Shown here piece by piece: positions 57,459 through 64,000 of a stretch of 64,000 nucleotides of DNA. The notes beneath the pieces were generated by a model. The model did no database searches. It was not told where the DNA came from and saw only the letters and a list, made by a program, of their open reading frames with translations. Position 1 is the first letter of the stretch. The number at the start of each line of letters is the position of its first letter. Position numbers and translations under genes: made by a program. Location of the stretch: assembly GCF_011752525.1 (NCBI RefSeq), contig NZ_VWXI01000015.1, positions 62,001 through 126,000 of the forward strand, given 5' to 3'. Origin of the DNA: Pantoea sp. Cy-639 (GTDB lineage: Bacteria > Pseudomonadota > Gammaproteobacteria > Pseudomonadales > Pseudomonadaceae).

Positions 57459-58007
57459 TTGGACGTCGGCGAACGACTGCAAGCCATCCGCAAGCTCAAG
57501 GGCCTGTCCCAGCGCGAACTCGCCAAGCGTGCGGGCGTGACCAACAGCACCATCTCGATGATCGAGAAGAACAGCGTGAGCCCGTCGATCAGCTCCCTGC
57601 GCAAGGTGCTCAGCGGCATCCCGATGTCCATGGTCGAGTTCTTCTCGGTCGAACTGGCGCCGGAAAGCCCGACCCAGATCGTCTACAAGGCCCACGAGCT
57701 GATCGATATCTCCGACGGTGCGGTGACCATGAAACTGGTCGGCAAGTCGCACCCCAATCGCGCCATCGCGTTCCTCAACGAGGTCTATCCGCCGGGCGCG
57801 GACACGGGCGAGGAAATGCTCACCCATGATGGCGAGGAAACCGGGATCCTGCTCGAGGGCCGTCTGGAGCTGGTGGTCGGCACCGAGACTTTCCTGCTCG
57901 AGGCCGGCGACAGCTACTACTTCGAAAGCACCCGCCCGCACCGTTTCCGCAATCCGTTCGACGAGCCGGCCCGGCTGATCAGCGCGGCGACGCCGTCGAA
58001 CTTTTGA
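57459..58007 (+). CDS. pauR: PauR/PuuR-like XRE-cupin regulator
   Basis: 182 residues from TTG 57459, chosen because GGAGG is eight bases upstream and the length equals the family. N-terminal helix-turn-helix (about 5-60, LSQRELAKRAGVTNSTISMIEKNSVSPSISSLRKVL) and a C-terminal cupin (about 110-178). Homologues repress polyamine catabolism genes. The position after dadX matches P. aeruginosa pauR from memory. Confidence 0.92.
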   Translation: MDVGERLQAIRKLKGLSQRELAKRAGVTNSTISMIEKNSVSPSISSLRKVLSGIPMSMVEFFSVELAPESPTQIVYKAHELIDISDGAVTMKLVGKSHPNRAIAFLNEVYPPGADTGEEMLTHDGEETGILLEGRLELVVGTETFLLEAGDSYYFESTRPHRFRNPFDEPARLISAATPSNF

Positions 58008-58143
58008 TCCAGCGCAGTGCATTGATTCGCCAATACCCTTTCCCCGAGTGTGGTCGTTCCACGTTTTCAGGGTTCCCGCTATACTTTTCAACGCTCGCAA
58101 TTCCGTGGCCGCGGGCGTGATTAGCCACCATGAGGGTGTTCGC

Positions 58144-58566
58144 GTGAACCAAATCAAGAAGATGCTGGCCGTACCAGCTGCCGTATTCGCCCTATGGGCA
58201 ATGAGCGCAACCGCTGCAACCAACGACGACATCGCCAAGCGCCTCGAGCCAGTGGGCCAGGTGTGCGTCCAGGGCCAGGAATGCAAGGGCATGGAAGTGG
58301 TCGCGTCCGCCGGGGGCGGTGGCGCCAAGACGCCGGATGACATCATCGCCAAGCACTGCAACGCCTGCCATGGCAGCGGCTTGCTGGGCGCGCCGAAGAT
58401 CGGCGACACGGCCGCGTGGAAAGAGCGCGCCGATCACCAGGGCGGCCTCGACGGTATCCTGGCCAAGGCCATCACCGGGCTCAACGCCATGCCGCCGAAA
58501 GGTACCTGCGCCGATTGTTCGGATGACGATCTGAAAGGTGCGATCAAGAAGATGTCGGGGCTGTAA
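58144..58566 (+). CDS. Cytochrome c5 family protein
   Basis: 140 residues from GTG 58144 (GAGGGTG upstream). A signal peptide ends near ATA-A (about 25). Heme site CNACH is at 72-76, axial Met is M116, and there are two extra Cys pairs: C41/C47 in VCVQGQEC and C122/C125 in CADC, of which the second is typical of c5. Periplasmic electron carrier. Followed by a terminator. Confidence 0.93.
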   Translation: MNQIKKMLAVPAAVFALWAMSATAATNDDIAKRLEPVGQVCVQGQECKGMEVVASAGGGGAKTPDDIIAKHCNACHGSGLLGAPKIGDTAAWKERADHQGGLDGILAKAITGLNAMPPKGTCADCSDDDLKGAIKKMSGL

Positions 58567-58586
58567 GCGCCCGTGAATCCCGCAAA

Positions 58587-58612
58587 GCCCGCCGTTCATG
58601 GCGGGCTTTTGT
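58587..58612 (+). terminator. Terminator after the cytochrome c5 gene
   Basis: GCCCGCC-gttcat-GGCGGGC then TTTTGTTTTC, 20 bp after the stop. Confidence 0.88.
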
Positions 58613-58703
58613 TTTCTGGCGCTATCGCGGGGCTGACGCAGGCAACCAACGCGCTTCGGCTCATGTCCAAGCCCTGATCCCACGGATGACTCAGGAGGCC
58701 CCG

Positions 58704-60563
58704 ATGCACCAATGTTCCATCGACCAGGCCGTCGACCAGGCCCTGGCCCTGCTGCCAATGCATATCCACCTGGGCCTGCCACTTGGCCTGGGCAAGCCCA
58801 ACGCCTTCGTCAACGCGCTCTACGTCCGTGTTCGCGACCTGCCTGAACGACGCCTGACGATCTACACCGCCTTGTCCCTCGGCCGCCCCCCCTTGGGCGA
58901 TGGCCTGCAACGACGTTTTCTCGCGCCCTTCGTCGAGCGCGTATTCGCCGACTACGAAGAGCTCGCCTACCTCGACGACCTGCGCCATGACCGGTTGCCA
59001 TCGAACATCCGGGTCGAGCAGTTCTTCATGCAACCTGGCAGCCTGCTGCACAGCGACACCGCGCAGCAGGACTACATCAGCAGCAACTACAGCCACGCCG
59101 CCCGCGATATCAACGCCAAGGGCCTGAACCTGATCGCCCAGCTGGTGGCAGCCACCCCTGAGCGGCCGGGCCACCTGAGCCTGGCCTGCAACCCGGACAT
59201 CACCCTCGACCTGCTGCCGATGATCGCCCGGCGCCGCGCCGCAGGCGAGACCATCCTGTTGCTGGGGCAGGTGCATGAAGAGCTGCCCTACATGCCCGGC
59301 GATGCCGAGCTGGCCGTGGACGCCTTCGACCTGCTGATCGGCGAGGTGGAGCAACGGCGGCTGTTCTCCACGCCGAACATGCCGGTCAGTACCCAGGACC
59401 ATTGCATCGGCCTGCACGCCAGCGCGTTGGTCCGCGACGGCGGCACCTTGCAGATCGGCATCGGCGCCATGGGCGACGCATTGACGGCGGCGCTGCTGGC
59501 GCGCCAGGGCGACAACCCGGGTTACCGAGCGCTGCTCGATGACCTGGACCTTGGTGCCTGGCAGGCGCTGATCGAGCGGGAAGGGGGACTGGATGCCTTT
59601 GCCCAGGGGCTCTACGGCTGTAGCGAAATGTTCGTCAACGGTCTGCTGGCCCTGGCTGAGGCCGGCGTGGTGCGCCGGCCTGCGGATGAGCAAGGGGCGT
59701 TGATCCATGGCGGCTTCTTCCTCGGTCCCCGGGCGTTCTACCAGCGTCTGCGGGAAATGCCGCTGGCCCAGCGCGCCCGTTTTGCCATGACCGCCATCAG
59801 CTACATCAACGAACTGTATGGCCAGGAAGACCTCAAGCGCCGCCAGCGCCGCGATGCGCGCTTCGTCAACACGGTGTTCGGCATGACCCTGCTCGGTGCC
59901 GGCGTGGCCGACCAGCTGGAAGATGGCCGGGTGCTCAGCGGCGTGGGCGGGCAGTACAACTTCGTCGCCCAGGGCCATGCGCTGGAGGGCGGGCGTTCGA
60001 TCCTGCTGCTGCGCAGTTGGCGCGAGTCCGGCGGCGAGGTGACGTCGAACCTGCACTGGACCTATGGTCACTGCACCATCCCCCGGCACCTGCGTGACAT
60101 CGTGGTGACCGAGTACGGCATCGCCGACCTGCGCGGGCAGACCGACAGCGAGGTGATCGCGCGGCTGCTGGCGATCAGCGACTCACGCTTCCAGGGCGAG
60201 CTGATGGCGCAGGCCAAGGCGGCCGGCAAGCTGGCGAAGACGTTCGTCCTGGATGCGCGCTACCTCGACAACACGCCGCAGCGCCTGGAGGCGACCCGTG
60301 CGCGGCATGCGCGGTTGTTCCCGGAGTATCCGCTGGGCAGTGACTTCACGGCTGAGGAGCGTGACCTGCTGCGGGCGCTGAACTGGCTGAAGAGCAAGTT
60401 CAAGTTGAGCGAGGCGCTGGAGCTGGGCAAGGCCGCGCTGGACGCGCCGGAGCCTGAAGCTTATGCGGCGCAGTTGGCGCGCATGGGGCTGGAGCAGCCG
60501 CAAGGGCTGAAGGAAGAGCTGTACCAGCGCTTGTTGCTGGCAGGGTTGGCGGCGACCCGCTGA
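58704..60563 (+). CDS. Acetyl-CoA hydrolase/transferase family protein
   Basis: 619 residues from ATG 58704, six bases after AGGAGG; ATG 58686 is weaker. The first half (about 40-200) contains NYSHAARDIN. The C-terminal AcetylCoA_hyd_C domain has the sequence VGGQYNFVAQ and VVTEYGIADLRGQTD. It is longer than usual acetyl-CoA hydrolases (about 500), with extra sequence in the middle. Substrate unknown. Confidence 0.87.
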   Translation: MHQCSIDQAVDQALALLPMHIHLGLPLGLGKPNAFVNALYVRVRDLPERRLTIYTALSLGRPPLGDGLQRRFLAPFVERVFADYEELAYLDDLRHDRLPSNIRVEQFFMQPGSLLHSDTAQQDYISSNYSHAARDINAKGLNLIAQLVAATPERPGHLSLACNPDITLDLLPMIARRRAAGETILLLGQVHEELPYMPGDAELAVDAFDLLIGEVEQRRLFSTPNMPVSTQDHCIGLHASALVRDGGTLQIGIGAMGDALTAALLARQGDNPGYRALLDDLDLGAWQALIEREGGLDAFAQGLYGCSEMFVNGLLALAEAGVVRRPADEQGALIHGGFFLGPRAFYQRLREMPLAQRARFAMTAISYINELYGQEDLKRRQRRDARFVNTVFGMTLLGAGVADQLEDGRVLSGVGGQYNFVAQGHALEGGRSILLLRSWRESGGEVTSNLHWTYGHCTIPRHLRDIVVTEYGIADLRGQTDSEVIARLLAISDSRFQGELMAQAKAAGKLAKTFVLDARYLDNTPQRLEATRARHARLFPEYPLGSDFTAEERDLLRALNWLKSKFKLSEALELGKAALDAPEPEAYAAQLARMGLEQPQGLKEELYQRLLLAGLAATR

Positions 60564-60589
60564 TTGCCGGGGCTGTTGCGCAGCCGATC

Positions 60590-60650
60590 GCCAGCAAGGC
60601 TGGCTCCTGCAAGGGAGTGCGATCACCTGCAGGAGCCGGCTAGAGGCCGG
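60590..60650. repeat. Inverted repeat of a second REP-like type
   Basis: GGCTCCTGCA (60603-60612) faces TGCAGGAGCC (60628-60637); flanked by GCCAGCAAGGCT and GGCTAGAGGCCGG. Related sequences lie near 14640 and 52335. Confidence 0.75.
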
Positions 60651-60661
60651 AACAGGCGAGA

Positions 60662-61234
60662 TCACTCGATGAACGTGACCACGCCGCCTTCCAGCGACTT
60701 GACCCGGGCCAGCGATTCGACGCGGTAGCCCTGGCTGTCCAGCTCGGCGCGGCCGCCCTGGAACGATTTCTCGATGACGATACCCAGGCCGGCCACGGTG
60801 GCACCGGCTTGTTTGATGATCGAGATCAGCGCCTGCGATGCCTTGCCGTTGGCCAGGAAGTCGTCGATCACCAGCACGCGGTCGCTGCTGTTGAGGTGGC
60901 GCGGCGAGATGGCCACGGTGTTCTCGGTCTGCTTGGTGAAGGAGTACACCGAGGCGGTCAGCAGGTTCTCGGTCAGGGTCAGCGACTGGTGCTTGCGGGC
61001 GAAGATCACAGGCACGCCCAGCTTCAGGCCGGTCATCACGGCCGGGGCGATACCCGAGGCCTCGATGGTGACGATCTTGGTCACGCCCGAATCGGCGAAC
61101 AGGCGGGCGAATTCGTCACCGATCAGCTGCATCAGGGCAGGGTCGATCTGGTGGTTGAGAAACGCATCGACTTTGAGTACCTGGTCGGAAAGCACGATGC
61201 CTTCTTCGCGAATCTTCTGCTGCAGTGCTTCCAC
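60662..61234 (-). CDS. xpt: Xanthine phosphoribosyltransferase
   Basis: 190 residues, exact family length, from GTG 61234 with GGAG six bases upstream. The PRPP motif VLVIDDFLANGKA is at about 123-135. It salvages xanthine to XMP. A perfect 21-bp stem-loop lies 22 bp upstream of the start. It lies 110 bp downstream of rep, same strand. Confidence 0.96.
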   Translation of the reverse strand: MEALQQKIREEGIVLSDQVLKVDAFLNHQIDPALMQLIGDEFARLFADSGVTKIVTIEASGIAPAVMTGLKLGVPVIFARKHQSLTLTENLLTASVYSFTKQTENTVAISPRHLNSSDRVLVIDDFLANGKASQALISIIKQAGATVAGLGIVIEKSFQGGRAELDSQGYRVESLARVKSLEGGVVTFIE

Positions 61235-61255
61235 TGTGTGTCTCCGATGTAATGA

Positions 61256-61303
61256 GTGGCTTGTATGGCCGATTTGTGAGTTCAAATCGGCCATACAAGC
61301 CAC
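61256..61303 (-). other. Perfect 21-bp stem-loop in the xpt leader
   Basis: Arm 61256-61276 begins GTGGCTTGTATGG; arm 61283-61303 is its exact reverse complement, ending CCATACAAGCCAC; loop of six (TGAGTT). On the minus strand it ends 21 bases before the xpt GTG. No T-run follows, so it is not a standard terminator. A smaller hairpin GCCGC-aagaa-GCGGC is at 61308-61322. It does not look like a purine riboswitch. Confidence 0.85.
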
Positions 61304-61344
61304 CGTGGCCGCAAGAAGCGGCAAAGTTAAAGAGTAATGGTTGA

Positions 61345-63354
61345 TTAGCGTTTGAGCATTGCCCGGATATCGGCCAGTGCGTTGTTGCCCCGCGCGGCTT
61401 TGACTTCCACCGGCGCGTCATCCAGGCCTTCCCAGGCCAGGTCGTCCGGCGGCAGTTCGTCGAGGAACCGGCTGGGCGTGCAGTCGATGATTTCGCCGTA
61501 TTGCTTGCGCTTGGCGGCGAAGGTGAACGCCAGGGTCTGGCGTGCGCGGGTGATGCCCACGTAGGCCAGGCGGCGTTCCTCTTCGATGGTGTCGGCCTCG
61601 ATGCTCGAGCGGTGGGGGAGGATCTCCTCCTCCATGCCCATGATGAACACGTAGGGGAATTCCAGGCCCTTGGAGGCGTGCAGGGTCATCATCTGCACAC
61701 CCTCGGCGTTCTCTTCCTCTTCCTGCTGGCGCTCGAGCATGTCGCGCAGCACCAGCTTGCCGATGGCATCCTCGATGGTCATGTCACCCTCTTCGTCTTT
61801 CTCGAGGGTGTTCTTCAAGGCGTCGATGAGGAACCAGACGTTGCTGATGCGGAACTCCGCGGCCTTGTCGCTGGCAGTCTGCTGGCGGATCCAGTTCTCG
61901 TAGTCGATGTCGCGGATCATTTCGTGCAGCGCGGCGATCGGGTCTTCCAGGGCGACCTTGTGGCGTACGCCGTCGAGCCAGTGCTTGAAGCGCTGCAGGC
62001 GCTCGGTGTAGCGCGCGTCCAGGTGCTCGCCCAGGCCCAGCTCCTCGCTGGCGGCATACATCGAGATACCGCGCTCGGTGGAATAGTTGCCGAGCTTCTC
62101 CAGGGTGGTCGAGCCGATTTCGCGGCGCGGCACGTTGATCACCCGCAGGTAGGCGTTGTCGTCGTCCGGGTTCACCAGCAGGCGCAGGTAGGCCATCAGG
62201 TCCTTGACCTCCTGGCGGCCGAAGAAGCTGTTGCCGCCAGAGAGGCGGTACGGCACCTGGTGGTGCTGCAGCTTGAGTTCGATCAGCTTGGCCTGGTAGT
62301 TGCCGCGGTAGAGGATGGCGAAGTCGCTGTAGGGGCGGTTGGTACGCAGGTGCAGGGTGAGGATTTCCATGGCCACGCGCTCGGCCTCGGCTTCCTCGTT
62401 CTTGCAACGGATCACGCGGATCTCGTCGCCCACGCCCATCTCGCTCCACAGCTGCTTTTCGAAGGCGTGCGGGTTGTTGGCGATCAGCACGTTGGCGCAG
62501 CGCAGGATGCGGCTGGTGGAGCGGTAGTTCTGTTCGAGCATGACGATCTTCAGGGAGGGGTAGTCCTCCTTGAGCAGCATCAGGTTCTCGGGGCGCGCGC
62601 CGCGCCAGGCGTAGATCGACTGGTCGTCGTCGCCTACCACGGTGAACTGGTTGCGCATGCCGATCAGCATCTTCACCAGCAGGTACTGGCTGGCGTTGGT
62701 GTCCTGGTATTCGTCCACCAGCAGGTAGCGCACGCGGTTCTGCCAGCGCTGGAGCACGTCCGGGTGTTCCTCGAACAGCTTCACCGGCTGCAGGATCAGG
62801 TCGTCGAAGTCGACCGCGTTGAACGCCTTGAGGGTGCGCTGGTAGTGGGTGTAGACGATGGCCGCGGTCTGCTCGCGCGGGTTGCGGGCCTTTTCCAGGG
62901 CCTCGGGCGGCAGTACCAGGTCGTTCTTCCAGGCACCGATCATGTTCTTGATCTCGTCGATGCCGTCGTCGCCGGAGTATTCCTTCTGCATGATGTCCGA
63001 CAGCAGCGCCTTGATGTCGGACTCGTCGAAGATCGAGAAACCAGGCTTGTAGCCCAGGCGCTCGTGCTCCTTGCGGATGATGTTCAGGCCCAGGTTGTGG
63101 AAGGTGCACACCGTCAGGCCCCGGCCTTCCCCCGGGCGCAGCAGGGTGCCGACCCGCTCCTTCATCTCGCGCGCGGCCTTGTTGGTGAAGGTCATGGCGA
63201 CGATGTACTGGGCACGGATGCCGCAGTTCTGGATCAGGTGGGCAATCTTGCGCGTGATCACGCTGGTCTTGCCCGAGCCTGCACCGGCGAGCACCAATAG
63301 AGGGCCGCCGACGTAGTCACGGGCTTCCTGTTGCCGGGGATTGAGTCGGGACAT
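61345..63354 (-). CDS. rep: ATP-dependent DNA helicase Rep
   Basis: 669 residues from ATG 63354. UvrD/Rep superfamily 1: Walker A AGAGSGKT at 23-30, motif II VDEYQDTN, GDDDQSIYAWRGA (motif III) and VGITRARQTLAFTFA (motif VI). It moves 3' to 5' and clears proteins ahead of replication forks. Length is normal. Confidence 0.97.
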   Translation of the reverse strand: MSRLNPRQQEARDYVGGPLLVLAGAGSGKTSVITRKIAHLIQNCGIRAQYIVAMTFTNKAAREMKERVGTLLRPGEGRGLTVCTFHNLGLNIIRKEHERLGYKPGFSIFDESDIKALLSDIMQKEYSGDDGIDEIKNMIGAWKNDLVLPPEALEKARNPREQTAAIVYTHYQRTLKAFNAVDFDDLILQPVKLFEEHPDVLQRWQNRVRYLLVDEYQDTNASQYLLVKMLIGMRNQFTVVGDDDQSIYAWRGARPENLMLLKEDYPSLKIVMLEQNYRSTSRILRCANVLIANNPHAFEKQLWSEMGVGDEIRVIRCKNEEAEAERVAMEILTLHLRTNRPYSDFAILYRGNYQAKLIELKLQHHQVPYRLSGGNSFFGRQEVKDLMAYLRLLVNPDDDNAYLRVINVPRREIGSTTLEKLGNYSTERGISMYAASEELGLGEHLDARYTERLQRFKHWLDGVRHKVALEDPIAALHEMIRDIDYENWIRQQTASDKAAEFRISNVWFLIDALKNTLEKDEEGDMTIEDAIGKLVLRDMLERQQEEEENAEGVQMMTLHASKGLEFPYVFIMGMEEEILPHRSSIEADTIEEERRLAYVGITRARQTLAFTFAAKRKQYGEIIDCTPSRFLDELPPDDLAWEGLDDAPVEVKAARGNNALADIRAMLKR

Positions 63355-63671
63355 GCTAGAAACCGGGGGTGACCAGAAAATAGCCGCGCATTCTAGCAGG
63401 CATGGGACGGTTAATGCGCGACCGTCTGACGTGAGAGTCAATGAAATGATCGCGCCCGTGTTCCGTGGGCTGGACAGTGGATCCTGCCAACTTCCGCGCA
63501 AATCGCCGAAATCCTGTTTGCCGGGCGCGTGGGTTTCGCGCAGGATGCACGGCAAAATGCGACAAGATGGGCGCCAGGGACGGAGAGCGAGTAAAAGTGA
63601 AAATCATTTTCATTTGTTGCGGTAGGATACGCCGCGCCCGTCTTCATCACCGCCACGCCTAAGGAGCCCGC
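63355..63671. other. Intergenic region between rep and the c-di-GMP gene
   Basis: 317 bp between divergent genes. It holds the Fur-type palindrome at 63598-63612 and a possible -10 TAGGAT at 63623-63628. I see no gene in it. Confidence 0.7.
63598..63612 (+). promoter_or_regulatory. Fur-type palindrome
   Basis: TGAAAAT-C-ATTTTCA, a perfect 7-1-7 inverted repeat matching the Fur consensus TGATAAT-n-ATTATCA at 6 of 7 positions in each arm, 60 bp before the last gene. TAGGAT at 63623 would put its -35 inside the box. Confidence 0.65.
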
Positions 63672-64000
63672 TTGTCCACGCCTGCCGACCCCCTGCGTTT
63701 GCTGCTGTTGGCCGATGAGCCGGAATGGGCTGCACGCTTGCGCGAATGCCTGCAGCCGCTGGATGGCAGCGTGGTGCTGCTGACCGCACCGACCTGGGCG
63801 GCGGTGGACAGCCTGTTCAGCCACGACCGCCAGGCCGTGGTGCTGGCCACCCCGGCGCTGCAGCCCGCGCCCGGACGCTGCGAGCTGCCGACCATCCTGC
63901 TGCTGGAACAGGAGCCGGCGACCACGCCGGTAGGTGTCAGCGACTGGCTGGTACTGTCGCAACTGACCAGCGACACCTTGCGTCGTTCCCTGCGCCATGT
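63672..64000 (+). CDS. Signalling protein N-terminus, probably GGDEF/EAL (partial)
   Basis: The frame is open from TTG 63672 (AAGGAG seven bases upstream) to the window end, 109 codons. The visible part, LRLLLLADEPEWAARLRECLQPL and ELPTILLLEQEPA, looks like a degenerate receiver domain. In P. aeruginosa the gene next to rep encodes a GGDEF-EAL protein (recalled), so this is probably the same; the catalytic domains lie outside the window. Confidence 0.6.
   Translation, partial: MSTPADPLRLLLLADEPEWAARLRECLQPLDGSVVLLTAPTWAAVDSLFSHDRQAVVLATPALQPAPGRCELPTILLLEQEPATTPVGVSDWLVLSQLTSDTLRRSLRH

Noticed and set aside
61235..61344. Purine riboswitch in the xpt leader
   Set aside because: Many xpt genes in Firmicutes have one, but the conserved purine-aptamer loops are not present; only simple hairpins are seen.

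Overview
The window is about 65% G+C chromosomal DNA from a Pseudomonas, most likely the P. putida group. The reasons are the gene content and order (pstCAB-phoU, phoBR, ubiCA, rubA-rubB, oxyR-recG, exbBD-tonB, spoT-rpoZ, gmk-yicC-rph-crc-pyrE, argB-algC-dut-coaBC, radC, rpmBG, lrp-dadA-dadX-pauR, xpt-rep) and the many REP/REPIN repeats with the core GCGGGCTTGCCCCGCGA between genes. The species call is inference; no database was searched. I see no prophage, insertion sequence, CRISPR array or RNA gene. It is a core-genome region with a few accessory blocks.

Layout. 1-9.8 kb is phosphate: the 3' end of pstC, then pstA, pstB, phoU, a receiver protein, an M23 peptidase and a CorC-like membrane protein, then phoB-phoR on the minus strand with a possible Pho box. 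9.9-14.6 kb holds a small secreted protein, a tandem repeat array, ubiC-ubiA, the rubredoxin/rubredoxin reductase pair, HU and a small SCP2-like protein. 14.7-21.4 kb (minus) holds a YbaK-HDOD protein, oxyR-recG and exbB-exbD-tonB. 21.6-26.2 kb holds an epimerase, a lipoprotein, RidA, SpoT and RpoZ. 26.4-31.3 kb is a polyamine block (LysR regulator, glutamylpolyamine synthetase-like enzyme, gamma-glutamyl hydrolase, permease) between rpoZ and gmk. 31.3-45.4 kb is housekeeping: gmk, yicC, rph, crc, pyrE, a lipoprotein trio, argB, algC, dut, coaBC, radC, a peptide-binding protein, rpmB-rpmG. 45.5-58.6 kb is a second amine/amino-acid region: cupin, aldehyde dehydrogenase, MFS transporter, phospholipase D lipoprotein, MocR regulator with a small DUF1127 protein, FAD amine oxidoreductase, Lrp, dadA, dadX, a PauR/PuuR-like regulator and cytochrome c5. 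58.7-64 kb holds an acetyl-CoA hydrolase, xpt, rep and the start of a probable c-di-GMP signalling gene.

Together the two amine regions could supply a gamma-glutamylation route for putrescine and other polyamines: ligation (27.5 kb), FAD oxidation (52.4 kb), aldehyde oxidation (46.1 kb), glutamyl release (28.8 kb), with a PauR-like regulator at 57.5 kb. The most interesting unexplained structures are non-coding: a perfect 21-bp stem-loop in the xpt leader, a perfect 12-bp inverted repeat over the oxyR start codon, a repeated-box operator between the MocR and DUF1127 genes, a perfect Fur-type palindrome before the last gene, and the 108-bp tandem array built from REP-like units.
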